A stretch of 64,000 nt of DNA from Streptomyces toxytricini (GCF_014649915.1 NZ_BMTY01000027.1:1-64000); one strand, 5' to 3'. Positions 40,773 through 49,618 are shown, counted from the first letter of the stretch. The notes: generated by a model not told the origin, from the sequence alone. Translations and numbers: made by a program.

Positions 40773-41966
40773 TCAGGCAGGGGCCGTGCGGGTGGCGGCG
40801 GCCGCCACGGCGAGGAGGTCCGCCTCGCGGTGCGGGCGCGCCACGAGGTGCAGGCCGACCGGCTCGCCCGCCGGCGTGAACCCGGCCGGCAGGCTGACGG
40901 CCGGATGGCCGCTGATGTTGAACGCCCACGTCAGCGCCACGCTGAGGGTGTCTCCGGGGCCGTCGTGGCCGTGCGGGGCGTTCGGCGTCGTCGGCGTGGC
41001 CACCAACTCCGCCTCCGCGAACACGGCGTCGAGGGCCCGGCCGAGGGCGGCGCGGGTGCGGTGCGCGGCACGCGCGGCGTCGGAGTCGGCGCCGGCCGCG
41101 CGTCCGCGCAGCGCCTCCCAGCACGCCGCCGGATCCGGCAGGACGACCGGCACACCGACGCACTCGACCGCACCGGCGCGCGCGAGTGCCCCGAGGTACG
41201 CCCGAGCCGTGCGCGCCACGGCCGGCTCCGTCGCCGCGAACCCGAGCGTCGCCGACCAGGCCGTGCGCAGCGGGCGTCCCGTGCCGCGGTCCGGCGGGGG
41301 CGTGCCGGTGAGCGCGTACACGTAGGCGGCGGCGTCCTGGGGGTGCCGGGCGAGCGGGCCGGCGACGTTCAGGCCGGCCCGGTCACGGGCCGGCACCAGG
41401 CCGTTGGTCGGCTTCAGGCCGATGACGCCGCACCAGGCCGCCGGGATGCGCACCGATCCCGCCCCGTCGCTCCCGGTGGCCAGCGGCACCATACCCGCGG
41501 CCACCGCCACGGCCGACCCGGCGCTCGAACCGCCCGGGCTCCACCGCGGGTCGAACGGGTTGAGGGTGGCACCGCGGTCGGTGGCGCCGTACGTCTGCCA
41601 GCTGGTGCCCCGGCCGGGGGTGGAGGTCGCGCCGACGGGCACGCACCCCGCGGCGACCAGCCGCGCCGTCTGGAGGGACTCCAGCCCCTCGGTGCCCTTG
41701 ACCGCCAGCGGCACCCCGGCCAGCGGCAGCCGTTCACCGGCCCGGACCCGCCGGTCGACGGCGTCGGCGTGCCGGGCCGCCACCTCGTCCCATACCGCGG
41801 TGAACGCCCGCAGCCGCCCGTCGCGCTCCCGAACCCGCTCCAGCGCGGCGGCCACGACCTCCCGCGCCGACACCTGCCGGTCGTTGACGGCCGCGGCGGT
41901 CGCACACGCGGACAGCCGCGCGAACTCGTCGCCGGCCGGGGAGGGGTGATGGTGGCGGGTACGCAT
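40773..41966 (-). CDS. Cytosolic amidase-signature protein
   Basis: 397 residues from the ATG at 41966; the longer open frame to 42128 has no protein-like content. The triad is K90 (PLAVKG), cis-serine in GGSSAG (147-148) and nucleophile S171 in GSDGAGSVRIPA. It is short for the family (usually 450-520), with a shortened C-terminal part ending HPAVSLPAGFTPAGEPVGLHLVARPHREADLLAVA. There is no signal peptide. It would release ammonia or an amine from a small amide. It is divergent from the S1-domain gene with 58 bases between starts and converges on the other amidase. Confidence 0.9.
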   Translation of the reverse strand: MRTRHHHPSPAGDEFARLSACATAAAVNDRQVSAREVVAAALERVRERDGRLRAFTAVWDEVAARHADAVDRRVRAGERLPLAGVPLAVKGTEGLESLQTARLVAAGCVPVGATSTPGRGTSWQTYGATDRGATLNPFDPRWSPGGSSAGSAVAVAAGMVPLATGSDGAGSVRIPAAWCGVIGLKPTNGLVPARDRAGLNVAGPLARHPQDAAAYVYALTGTPPPDRGTGRPLRTAWSATLGFAATEPAVARTARAYLGALARAGAVECVGVPVVLPDPAACWEALRGRAAGADSDAARAAHRTRAALGRALDAVFAEAELVATPTTPNAPHGHDGPGDTLSVALTWAFNISGHPAVSLPAGFTPAGEPVGLHLVARPHREADLLAVAAAATRTAPA

Positions 41967-42024
41967 TCCCCCATGATCGCCGGTCGGCGGGCGGAACGGC
42001 CACGACGTGTGAAAGGGTCGCGGC

Positions 42025-42837
42025 ATGTCCGAAACGACGGCCGACACGAACGGCGACGCCCGCGCCTTCCTGGCAGGCATCCGCGTCGGCGACGTGTGCA
42101 GCGGGACCGTGGCGGAGACCTCCCGCAAGGCGATCGCCGTCGTCCTCGACGGCTTCCCCGACCGCCCGCTGGGGTTCGTGGGGTCCCTGGACGTGTCGTG
42201 GGGGCCGGGGCCGGTCGCACCGCCGGAGCCGGGTCAGAGGGTCACCGCCGAGGTGACCGCCGTCGACCCGGAGGGGTGCCGGGTCCGGTTGTCCCTGGCG
42301 GCCACGCAGGAGCCGCGCCTCTGGGCGTTCCTGGAGTCCCTCCGCCCCGGCGCGATGCTCACCGGCCGCATCGCGTCGATCGAACGGTTCGGCGTGTTCG
42401 TGGAGTTGGACGAAGGGCCACGGCATCCGGTCTTTCCCGGCGTCGGGTTCGTCACCTTCCCCGAGCTCTCCTGGCGGCGCTTCGAAGACGCCACCGAGGT
42501 CGTCCGTGTGGGCGAGCAGGTGTCGTGCCAGTTCCTGCGGTTCGACCCGGTCCACGGCGAGGCCCGACTCTCCCTGCGGGCCACCCTGCCCGACCCGTTC
42601 CAGGCCTTCGCGGACACCGCCGCGGTCGGACAGACCCTGCGGGGCCGGGTCACCAAGGTGCAGCCGGTCGGCGCCTTCGTGCAGGTCGCCGAGGGCGTCG
42701 AGGGCCTGCTCCGCCCGCAGGCGCCCACCGCAGCGGAGGAATCGGCGATCCGTGCCGGGGAGGAGGTCACGGTCGTCGTGTCTGCCGTCGATCGCCTTCG
42801 GCGGACGGTGACCCTGGCACGGGGACGGAAGCGCTGA
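42025..42837 (+). CDS. Protein with three S1 RNA-binding domains
   Basis: 270 residues with three S1-type OB folds: about 18-90 (GDVCSGTVAETSRKAIAVVLDGF, VTAEVTAVDPEGCRVRLSL), 103-190 (GAMLTGRIASIERFGVFVELDEG, ARLSLRA) and 202-268 (GQTLRGRVTKVQPVGAFVQVAEGVEGLLRP, VVVSAVDRLRRTVTLA). This matches single-chain S1 proteins of streptomycetes that resemble parts of ribosomal protein S1 and would bind RNA or ribosomes. It lacks any enzyme domain. GAAAGGGTC precedes the ATG. The 3' end overlaps the convergent gene by 71 bases. Confidence 0.88.
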   Translation: MSETTADTNGDARAFLAGIRVGDVCSGTVAETSRKAIAVVLDGFPDRPLGFVGSLDVSWGPGPVAPPEPGQRVTAEVTAVDPEGCRVRLSLAATQEPRLWAFLESLRPGAMLTGRIASIERFGVFVELDEGPRHPVFPGVGFVTFPELSWRRFEDATEVVRVGEQVSCQFLRFDPVHGEARLSLRATLPDPFQAFADTAAVGQTLRGRVTKVQPVGAFVQVAEGVEGLLRPQAPTAAEESAIRAGEEVTVVVSAVDRLRRTVTLARGRKR

Positions 42838-43147
42838 GCGTGTTCCCCAGGACAAGTGCGGCGAGCCGGAGCAACCGCCGGCAGTAGTGGGCCCCCGCGG
42901 GCTCGCTCATCTCGGGAATGACCCGGTCCAGCTCGTCGATGCAGCTCTGCAGGAGTGCGCGGTCCTCCGCGTCGAGTGGGCGGCCGTGGTCGAGCCGGCG
43001 AACGAGGCTGCCTGCGACGCCCCATTCGAGGAGCCACACGTCGGTGCCGTCGAATGTGACCTGCCGGAGGCTGTCGGGGAAGGGCTCTTGGCGGTGTTCC
43101 TGCCAGAGACGGTCCGCTGTCTGCGCCTGCTCGGCCGAATCGTTCAT
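42767..43147 (-). CDS. Hypothetical protein overlapping the S1 gene end
   Basis: 126 residues from the ATG at 43147 (a second ATG three codons upstream is possible). The core, LRQVTFDGTDVWLLEWGVAGSLVRRLDHGRPLDAEDRALLQSCIDELDRVIPEMSEPAGAHYCRRLLRLAALVLG, is strongly protein-like and reads as a small beta hairpin followed by helices. The last 20 residues lie on the complement of the S1 coding end, and are low complexity. Such tail-to-tail overlap occurs in compact genomes. Function unknown; the pattern resembles small streptomycete proteins that sit near immunity-like genes, but I have no firm link. Confidence 0.7.
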   Translation of the reverse strand: MNDSAEQAQTADRLWQEHRQEPFPDSLRQVTFDGTDVWLLEWGVAGSLVRRLDHGRPLDAEDRALLQSCIDELDRVIPEMSEPAGAHYCRRLLRLAALVLGNTLSASVPVPGSPSAEGDRRQTRRP

Positions 43148-43302
43148 CCGGGCCATTGTGCCGCAGTCCGGGGTGCTCAATCCCGAGCCCTCCGCCGGGC
43201 GGGCCGGCTCGGACGGTGCCAGGCTGGGAGGGAGCGCCGCGACCGGTGCGGGCTTCCCGGCCGGCGGCTCGGCGCTCCACCGCTCACCCGTGGAGATGGG
43301 TC

Positions 43303-43869
43303 ATGTCCCCTGGAGCAGCGCCCCGTGCATCCCGCGCCCGCCGGGCGCTCCTCGCGGCCGTCCTGGCCGGCGGCGTCCTGGCCGCCGCCGCCCCTGCCGC
43401 CTCCGCAGCCGGGGACGGCGCCCCGATGCGGGCACCCGCGCCGCCGTGCCGTACCGACCAGCTCGTGGCGAACAGCGCCGAGAGGGTCGGCGCCACCGGC
43501 TGGCGGATCACCGTCGTCAACGACGGCCCCCGCCCCTGCACGCTGGGCGGCCACCCCCGGATCGCCCTCGCCGGGCAGGGCTCGCCCGACCGCAACACGC
43601 CGCTCACCGTCAGCCCGCAGGGCCGCGCGCGGACCGTGCTGCTGCGCGTCGGCGGCACCGCCGCGACCGTCGTCACGTTCACGCCGGTCCTGGGCGAAGC
43701 CGACGGCTACTGCGCCTCCGGCGCCGATCCGACGGTCGCGCCCTCGCTCGTCGTCGGTGTCCCAGGCGCCCGTGGAGGCCTTCAGCTCGCGCCGGACGAC
43801 GGAGGCGAGTTCGCCCTGTGCGGCAGCACCGTCCGCGCCACCCCCTTCCGTGCTGCGCCCGCCAACTGA
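43303..43869 (+). CDS. Secreted DUF4232-like protein
   Basis: 188 residues from the ATG at 43303 (GGAG seven bases upstream). A signal peptide with an Ala-rich core ends near SAAGDG. The mature part reads CRTDQLVANSAERVGATGWRITVVNDGPRPCTLGGHPRIALAGQG, VLLRVGGTAATVVTF and YCASGADPTV, with four cysteines and a beta-sandwich pattern, as in DUF4232 proteins, which are common exported actinobacterial proteins of unknown role. No catalytic residues are seen. It stands alone; the next feature is the tRNA-like element. Confidence 0.85.
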   Translation: MSPGAAPRASRARRALLAAVLAGGVLAAAAPAASAAGDGAPMRAPAPPCRTDQLVANSAERVGATGWRITVVNDGPRPCTLGGHPRIALAGQGSPDRNTPLTVSPQGRARTVLLRVGGTAATVVTFTPVLGEADGYCASGADPTVAPSLVVGVPGARGGLQLAPDDGGEFALCGSTVRATPFRAAPAN

Positions 43870-43934
43870 CCCCGGACCTGCGGAAAAAACGTTGCCGCCC
43901 GCTCCGGCCGGCGCCTAAGGTCGACCGCACCGAA

Positions 43935-44008
43935 CGGCGTGTAGCTCAGCGAGTCAGAGCACCGGGCTTCCTACCCGGAGGGCGCAGGGGCAGGTCCTGC
44001 CACGCCGG
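43935..44008 (+). tRNA. tRNA-like element (UCC by position), abutting the next start codon
   Basis: Cloverleaf by eye: acceptor CGGCGTG/CACGCCG (7 bp), TA linker, D-arm GCTC/GAGC with loop AGCGAGTCA, anticodon arm CCGGG/CCCGG with loop CTTCCTA (43967-43973), variable AGGGC, T-arm GCAGG/CCTGC with loop GGCAGGT, discriminator G at 44008. T8, A14, A21, T33 are present but the D-loop GG and the T54-T55 pair are missing, and base 37 is T, so it is not a normal elongator tRNA. The start codon of the 793-residue gene is three bases after its end. Either a degenerate tRNA-Gly(UCC)-like gene or a tRNA mimic in an mRNA leader. No CCA is encoded. Confidence 0.5.
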
Positions 44009-44010
44009 CT

Positions 44011-46392
44011 ATGAACGACGACGCTGACCAGCAGCACCCGATGCCCGACGCCCGCCCCGCCGTGACCGTGTCGGCCGGATACGCCGCCGACCAACTGCGG
44101 CGGGCGCTGCGCACCTCCCTGACCCATGCCGACCCGGCCACACGGTCCCGCGCGGCCGGGCGGATGGAGAAGTGGCGGGCGGTGCTCGCGGGCATGGCCG
44201 ACGGCACCCTGGCGGTCGGCTCCCGTACGCCCGTCGCCGGCCTGCCCGCCTGGGTCACCCCCGAGGTCGTCCGGGGCGGCTTCGCCACCGGCACTCCCGC
44301 CGCCGGCGGCCCGCTCGCCCCGTACGAGGAGGAGGCCGCCCGCCGGGCCGGCGTACCCGCGGACCGCGCCGCCCTCTTCGCGCACGCCCTGACGGAGGAC
44401 GGCCTCGCCGGCCTGTGGCAGCTCCTCGACAGCGGCCGGTACGAGGTCGCGCTGCCCGAGGAGGCCGCCCTGCTCACCGTCGCCTGGCTGGTGCGAGCCG
44501 ACGACTTCGAGGCCGCCGCCGAACTCGTCACCGGGCTGCGGCCGTTCGCGGACCGGCTGCGGTTCCTGCCGCGCCCCGCCGACCGGCCCGCCGCCGCCGA
44601 CGAGGACGCCGTGCACCGCCGCACCGTCGGCGAGGCCGCCGCCGCGCTGCGGGCCCGGCGGCCGAAGGAGGCCGTGGAGGCGCAGCGCGAGGCGCTGTCC
44701 GTGTGGCGGCCCTTCGACGACGAACTCCTCGCCTACTGGCTCCCCCGCACCGGCGCAGAAGCCGCCACCCCGGCGCGCACCGGCGTACGGGACGGCAGCG
44801 CCCGCGCCGCGCGTACGGCGGCCCCCTGCGCGGAGGCCGCGCGCCTGCTGGAGCGCTACCGCACCCTCGCGGCGGCCCACACGCGGTGCGGCAAGCACCG
44901 CAACCCCAAGAGCAACACCGCCATCCTGCTGCGGGCTTTGGAGGACGCCGCCGCCGGCCGTCCGCAGGAGCCCCGGCTCGCCGGACTGCTGCGGCACGCC
45001 GTGGCGTCGGCGGTCGCCAAGCGCGGCCGCCCCGGCTCGCCCGAGCACGCCCGGCTGCGTGCCGAGCAGGCCCGCCAGGCCGCCCTTCCGGCGCACCACC
45101 GCATCGCCGCGGCCGTCGCCGACCGGCTCGCGGACCTCGACCAGGGCGCGGGTACGCCCGACGTGGACGGCCCCGTCGCCCCGATCGGCGTCTCCGAGGC
45201 CGAGGCGACCGGCCTGCCCGCAGGCACGGCGGTCCCGCCGCGGCTGCGACAGGCGGTCTTCGGCGCGCTGAGCGCCCCGCCCGAGACCCTCGTCGCGCGC
45301 GGCCTCGTCCCGTCGGCGGAGGTGCTGGCCGCGCTCGTGCCGCAGCTCGTCGCCAACGCGACGGCCGCCCGCCACGCCGACCCGGCGCTGCGCACCCTGG
45401 CCGCCGCCACCTACCGGGCGTTCCGCAACCGCCGTTCGCTGCTGCTGGTCAACTACGCGCACCAGGTGCGCGTCGACGAGCTGCCCTGGGTGAAGGCCGT
45501 CGCCGCGCACGGCACCGACGCCGACACCGGGGCCCGGGCGCGGGCCGCGGCGCACGCCGCCCTGCGCCGGGTCGGCGACCTGGCCGTCGGCGCGTTCCCC
45601 GGCACGCTGCTGCCCAATCCGCTGGTGAGGGAGATGTCCCACCTGGCGCAGCAGGCGGAGTTGTCCGCGCCGTTCACCGAGGAGCTCGCCGCCGACATCT
45701 TCATGGGGGGCTTCTCCCCGAAGTTCCTCGCCGCGGCGCGCACCGCCGCCGACCTCCTCGACGGCAGCCTGTACGCCCGCTACTACGGGATCGACTGCGC
45801 CGCCGTGCGCAGCATGGCCGTCGTGCACGCCGCGGACGGCCTCGGCAGCCCGTCCCGGCGGCCCCGTACGGTCGCGGCGTTCGACCGGCTGTGCGCGGAG
45901 CGCGCGGACGGGGACGGGGGGCGCTCCTGGTCGCCGGCGGCCAACGGCACCGTCATCGAACAGGCGCAGATCCTCACCACCCACAACCTGGCCGCCTTGG
46001 TGCGGTACGCGGACGTGGCGCCCGCGGCCGGATGGGAGGCGCTGGCGGGGGACTGCCTGGCGACGGTGTGCCGGCTCGTCACCCGCGTCCACGGCCACCC
46101 CCGCCCCCTCGGGACGCTCAAGGACGCGGCATACGCGTGGCGGCAGATGCTGTTCCACCTGTCGCTGTGCCCGCCCGGCCGGCAGGCGGCGTTCGTCGAG
46201 CACGCCGCGGCCGAAGCGGCCCGGCAGCCCTGGCACACCGCGGCACGCCTGGCCCCGGCGGTCGCCGGGCTGCGCCTGGTCGCGGCCGGCGGGACGTTCG
46301 AGGCGGACGGCACCGCCCTGGGCGGACTCGCGCGCCGCTTCCAGGGCTGGACGACCACCGGGCACTGGATGCGGGGCCGATCGGCCGGCTGA
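44011..46392 (+). CDS. 793-aa uncharacterised protein preceded by a tRNA-like element
   Basis: The ATG at 44011 is the first in frame and has no ribosome site; M10 (44041) is an alternative. The protein is almost all helical: LRRALRTSLTHADPATRSRAAGRMEKWRAVL, VTPEVVRGGFATGTPAAGG, AALFAHALTEDGLAGLWQLLDSGRYEVALPEE, then RCGKHRNPKSNTAILLRALEDAAAGRP, a central LRTLAAATYRAFRNRRSLLLVNYAHQVRVDELPWVKAV and a C-terminal part with AWRQMLFHLSLC and RFQGWTTTGHWMRG. It has no signal or membrane segment and no motif I know. If the tRNA-like element were processed at its 3' end the mRNA would start two bases before the AUG and be leaderless. A link to tRNA or RNA is only an idea. Confidence 0.85.
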   Translation: MNDDADQQHPMPDARPAVTVSAGYAADQLRRALRTSLTHADPATRSRAAGRMEKWRAVLAGMADGTLAVGSRTPVAGLPAWVTPEVVRGGFATGTPAAGGPLAPYEEEAARRAGVPADRAALFAHALTEDGLAGLWQLLDSGRYEVALPEEAALLTVAWLVRADDFEAAAELVTGLRPFADRLRFLPRPADRPAAADEDAVHRRTVGEAAAALRARRPKEAVEAQREALSVWRPFDDELLAYWLPRTGAEAATPARTGVRDGSARAARTAAPCAEAARLLERYRTLAAAHTRCGKHRNPKSNTAILLRALEDAAAGRPQEPRLAGLLRHAVASAVAKRGRPGSPEHARLRAEQARQAALPAHHRIAAAVADRLADLDQGAGTPDVDGPVAPIGVSEAEATGLPAGTAVPPRLRQAVFGALSAPPETLVARGLVPSAEVLAALVPQLVANATAARHADPALRTLAAATYRAFRNRRSLLLVNYAHQVRVDELPWVKAVAAHGTDADTGARARAAAHAALRRVGDLAVGAFPGTLLPNPLVREMSHLAQQAELSAPFTEELAADIFMGGFSPKFLAAARTAADLLDGSLYARYYGIDCAAVRSMAVVHAADGLGSPSRRPRTVAAFDRLCAERADGDGGRSWSPAANGTVIEQAQILTTHNLAALVRYADVAPAAGWEALAGDCLATVCRLVTRVHGHPRPLGTLKDAAYAWRQMLFHLSLCPPGRQAAFVEHAAAEAARQPWHTAARLAPAVAGLRLVAAGGTFEADGTALGGLARRFQGWTTTGHWMRGRSAG

Positions 46393-46633
46393 GCCGGGCG
46401 GGGGGCGCCGCGGCTCGGGACGGGGGAGTGGTGTCGCCCACATCCCGAGTCGACGGATTCCCAGGCGGATGCGGTGGTTTGTGCATCGATCCGTAGGGGC
46501 CCGGTGGTCGCAGCCGTGGAGCCGACGGACCGAACCCTTCCGACAGGGGGTCAGCCGGTGTCGAAATCCAGGCGGTTGTCGGAGCCGGATGGCACCATCT
46601 GGCGCGTGGTTCGAACGGCTACAGGGGGTAGGC

Positions 46634-46900
46634 ATGGCGAACACGTACGACTGGCCGCGCGGAGCGGAGAGCACCGACAGCGAGGCGCTGGAGCGCTGGC
46701 TGGACGCCCGGGGGTGGGAGGTCGACCCGACGGTGTTCATGGCGGGCGTCCTCGGCCCGGCCGTCCAGGTGCGCCCGGCCGGCGAGACCGCGTTCGAGGA
46801 CGAAGCGGGCCTGCTGATCCTGCCCGGTGAGACGGTGGAGTTCGACGGCCGGCGCATGCGCATCGTCCCGCCGCTCGCCGCCGCGGCCGCCTCCGCGTAG
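46634..46900 (+). CDS. Small hypothetical protein
   Basis: 88 residues from the ATG at 46634, after AGGGGGTAGGC. It reads as a helix (SEALERWLDARGWEV) and a set of strands (VFMAGVLGPAVQVRPAGE, GLLILPGETVEFDGRRMRIV) with an Ala-rich tail, a compact cytosolic fold. An in-frame extension upstream has poor composition. I do not recognise it. It stands alone in front of a long gene-poor stretch. Confidence 0.65.
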   Translation: MANTYDWPRGAESTDSEALERWLDARGWEVDPTVFMAGVLGPAVQVRPAGETAFEDEAGLLILPGETVEFDGRRMRIVPPLAAAAASA

Positions 46901-47665
46901 CGGCGCCCGCGGGGGTTCAGCCGGCCTGTAAGCGGCGTACGGTTCCCGCAATTCACCCGGCGCATTGCATCACGGAGGGCGTCCCGCGCCGGGCAGGAAC
47001 AGCGGGCGGAGGATTCCGTGGCACGGGCCGGGGCGTGCGCCGTCCGGGCGCGGATGTCACCCGCCCGGCCTACCATGAAACGGCCGGACCGCTCCCCGGC
47101 CGCGTGTGGCCGCGCCCGGGCGGCTCCGGCATTTCCGCAGGCCGCGGCGCCCGTCTCGGGGGATCCACGGGCTGCACGGCCGCCTTCGCCACCGGACGGG
47201 AGGGCGCGATGTCCGCGTACCGCACCGCAGCCGCCGACGGCCGGAGCACCCGGGTCCCGAGGGGGACTCGCCCCAGCGCGCACGGGACCCGGTATTCCGG
47301 CTATTGAACGAGCGGGGGGCGTGCAGCGATTTCATGCGCCCGCGCAAAGCGCCGGCCTTCGACCTCTGTATGGCGAAATCGTTGTGGCGAGAATTGCATC
47401 TGCCATGAATTGGTAATGCCTTGGTAAATTGGGCGCTGCTCCTGTGGTGTGGAATGCGCCGCGGGTTTTCCGCCGGACCCCGGCTTCCCCCGGGCCCGTC
47501 CCCGTGTGCCGCACCACCCGCCCCAGCAGCGCATCCGGACCCGACCCGACCACACCGCGCCCATACGGCACACCCCCCTGCGGGCGCAGGAGGCAGGCCC
47601 TCGTGCACCCCTCATCGAAACGGCGCGCCCATGCCGCCCCGATCGACGAACGGGAAACCCCGCCC
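46901..47665 (+). other. Gene-poor leader region of the SulP gene
   Basis: About 765 bases without a confident gene. A stretch around 47365-47440 is clearly AT-richer than its surroundings and has the direct repeat TTGGTAA at 47410 and 47421. I expect the SulP promoter and regulatory sites here. A 32-codon frame with a good ribosome site is listed separately. Confidence 0.5.
47209..47307 (+). CDS. Possible short peptide upstream of SulP
   Basis: 32 codons from an ATG with GGGAGG five bases upstream; the peptide is basic and rich in Ser, Arg, Thr and Gly (starts MSAYRTAAADG, ends THE-like GTRYSGY without Cys). It could be a leader peptide for the sulphate permease gene 360 bases on, or chance. 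Confidence 0.25.
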   Translation: MSAYRTAAADGRSTRVPRGTRPSAHGTRYSGY

Positions 47666-49201
47666 ATGACCGACACCACTTCCGTGTTCGCCGCATTCCG
47701 GCGCCCCGCCCTGTTCCGCAAGGAGGCGATGGCCTCCCTCGTCGTCTTCCTCGTCGCCCTGCCGCTGTGCGTCGGCGTGGCCGTCGCCTCCGGAGTCCCC
47801 GCCGAACTCGGCCTCATCACCGGCATCGTCGGCGGCATCGTCGTCGGCCTCATGCCCGGCAGCAGACTCCAGGTGAGCGGGCCGGCCGCCGGCCTGACCG
47901 TCCTGGTCTTCGAAGCCGTACGGGAATTCGGGCTCGGCATGCTCGGTGTCATCGTGCTCGCCACCGGACTGCTCCAGGTCGTCCTCGGGTGGGCGCGGTG
48001 CGGCCGCTGGTTCCGGGCGATCTCCGTCTCGGTGGTCCAGGGCATGCTCGCGGGCATCGGACTGGTCCTCGTCGTCGGCCAGTTGTACACCGTCGCCGGG
48101 GCGGAGCAGCCGCACTCCGGGCTCCGCAAGATCCTCGGGATCCCCGGACTCCTCGCCGAAACCGCGACCAGCGGCCCCGCCCTGACGGCGGCCGGCGTCG
48201 GCGCGTTCACCGGCGCCGTCCTCGTCGCCTGGAAGAAGGCGCCCGCCCGGGTGCGCGCCGTGCCGGCGCCGCTCGCCGCGGTGGCCCTCGCCACCGCGGG
48301 AACGGCGGGCCTGGGGCTGGACGTTCCGAAGGTCGAGGTGCAAGGGCTCCTCGCGGCGATCCAGCCGCCCAGCCTGAGCGACCTCGGCGGACTGGGCACC
48401 CTGGCCGTCCTCGGCACCGTCCTCGCCTTCACCCTCATCGCGTCCGCCGAATCCCTCTTCAGTGCCGCCGCCGTGGACCGCATGCACGACGGCCCCCGCA
48501 CCCACTACGACAAGGAACTCGTCGCGCAGGGAGTCGGCAACACCGTCTGCGGCGCCCTCGGCGCCCTCCCCATGACCGCCGTCATCGTGCGCAGCTCCGC
48601 CAACGTGCAGGCCGGCGCGACGACCCAGCTCTCCCGCGTCCTGCACGGCGTGTGGCTGCTGCTGTTCACGGTCCTGTGGCCGACCGCCATCGGCGTCATC
48701 CCGCTCGCCGCGCTCGCCGCCGTGCTCATCCACGCCGGATGCAAGCTGATCCCCGTCAAGGCGCTGGCGCAGCTGTGGCGCGAGCACCGCGGCGAAGCCG
48801 TCATCCTGTGCGCGACGGCCGCGGCCATCGTGACGACGAGCATGTTCGAAGGCGTGGTCCTCGGGCTCCTGCTGGCCGTCGTCAAGTGCGCCTGGGAGAC
48901 CTCCAAGGTGCAGGTCACCGTACGGGAACTGGTCGGCGGGCGGACCGTGGTGGCGCTCACCGGCAACGCGACCTTCCTGCGCCTGCCGCACATCCTGGAA
49001 ACCCTGGAGGCACTGCCGCGCGGCCGGCCCGTCGAACTCGACCTCACCGAGGTGCGCCACCTCGACCACGCCTGCCGGGCGGCGCTGGAGGGCTGGGCGG
49101 AGCGGCACCGCGAGGTCGGCACGGCGCCCGTGCGGGTCAGGGAACCGGCCGCGCAGGAGGCCGGCGGGGCCGGACCGGGGCCGTCGGCGGCGGGAGGCTG
49201 A
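47666..49201 (+). CDS. SulP-family anion permease with STAS domain
   Basis: 511 residues; the ATG at 47666 gives the normal family start (FRKEAMASLVVFLVALPLCVGVAVASGVPAELGLITGIVGGIVVGLMPGS), while the open frame upstream does not look like protein. Ten or more membrane helices fill residues 20-415, with the SulP signature region LQVSGPAAGLTVLVFE and AESLFSAAAVDRMH. The C-terminal STAS domain (about 420-490) has VRELVGGRTVVALTGNATFLRLP and PVELDLTEVRHLDHAC. It moves sulphate, bicarbonate or a related anion across the cytoplasmic membrane. There is no carbonic anhydrase gene next to it. A cysteine-containing peptide cassette follows it, which may or may not be connected through sulphur supply. 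Confidence 0.92.
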   Translation: MTDTTSVFAAFRRPALFRKEAMASLVVFLVALPLCVGVAVASGVPAELGLITGIVGGIVVGLMPGSRLQVSGPAAGLTVLVFEAVREFGLGMLGVIVLATGLLQVVLGWARCGRWFRAISVSVVQGMLAGIGLVLVVGQLYTVAGAEQPHSGLRKILGIPGLLAETATSGPALTAAGVGAFTGAVLVAWKKAPARVRAVPAPLAAVALATAGTAGLGLDVPKVEVQGLLAAIQPPSLSDLGGLGTLAVLGTVLAFTLIASAESLFSAAAVDRMHDGPRTHYDKELVAQGVGNTVCGALGALPMTAVIVRSSANVQAGATTQLSRVLHGVWLLLFTVLWPTAIGVIPLAALAAVLIHAGCKLIPVKALAQLWREHRGEAVILCATAAAIVTTSMFEGVVLGLLLAVVKCAWETSKVQVTVRELVGGRTVVALTGNATFLRLPHILETLEALPRGRPVELDLTEVRHLDHACRAALEGWAERHREVGTAPVRVREPAAQEAGGAGPGPSAAGG

Positions 49202-49374
49202 CGCACACGCCTTCCGGCGGCGGGCACCGGAGCCGCGGAGGGCGGCCCCGCGCGCCCGGCCCCGGGCCGCCCCGAACTGCTCCCCGGCGGCTCGAAGCCG
49301 GGCCGAATCCCGGCGGAGCGCGCAGGATTCAGGCCGTCCTTCTGGCCGACCGGCGGCGAATCCTTGGTTTTCCC

Positions 49375-49402
49375 TTGTCCGCTTCTTGGGCCCCCCTTTA
49401 CT
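49375..49402 (+). promoter_or_regulatory. Possible promoter of the GCIS-peptide cassette
   Basis: TTGTCC (49375-49380), 16 bases and TTTACT (49397-49402), about 60 bases before the peptide's ATG. It lies in a 264-base gap that otherwise shows nothing. Spacing is one short of ideal. Confidence 0.45.
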
Positions 49403-49465
49403 GTCTGGGGGCGGCGGAGCAAAGCAGCACTCTCGCCGCAATTCCCCATCTATCGGAGGTATCCC

Positions 49466-49618
49466 ATGGAGCAGCTCATCCGCAAGATGACGCAGGACGA
49501 CGTCTGGAACCGCTGGGTCGCCGCGAACTCCGCCCAGGGGGCGAAGGACGGGTGCATCAGCGCCTCCCCGAAGGCGGGCTGCATCAGCGCCGCCGGCAAG
49601 GCCGGCTGCATCTCCTGA
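49466..49618 (+). CDS. 50-aa precursor-like peptide with three GCIS repeats
   Basis: ATG at 49466 with GGAGG six bases upstream. Residues 1-26 form a leader-like amphipathic region (LIRKMTQDDVWNRWVAAN). Residues 27-50 are three nine-residue repeats of the type K(D/A)GCIS(A)xx, the last one cut short at the exact C-terminus. All three cysteines and all of the serines except one lie in this part, which is how precursor peptides of ribosomally made, post-translationally modified products look (leader plus repeated core). It could also be a small carrier whose cysteines hold thioesters. The next two genes, an adenylate-forming enzyme and a GRDP-like protein, would then be the modifying proteins. 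A hairpin (49660-49676) after the stop could reduce read-through so that the peptide is made in excess. Confidence 0.85.
   Translation: MEQLIRKMTQDDVWNRWVAANSAQGAKDGCISASPKAGCISAAGKAGCIS

Noticed and set aside
43935..44008. Annotation as a normal functional tRNA-Gly(UCC)
   Set aside because: The D-loop GG, T54-T55 and purine 37 are missing, so I keep it as tRNA-like with middling confidence.
47429..47665. N-terminal extension of the SulP protein
   Set aside because: The extra 79 codons are Pro/Arg-rich and the family start aligns with ATG 47666.
49364..49465. Longer form of the GCIS peptide
   Set aside because: ATG 49466 has GGAGG at the right distance; the upstream codons cover the presumed promoter.
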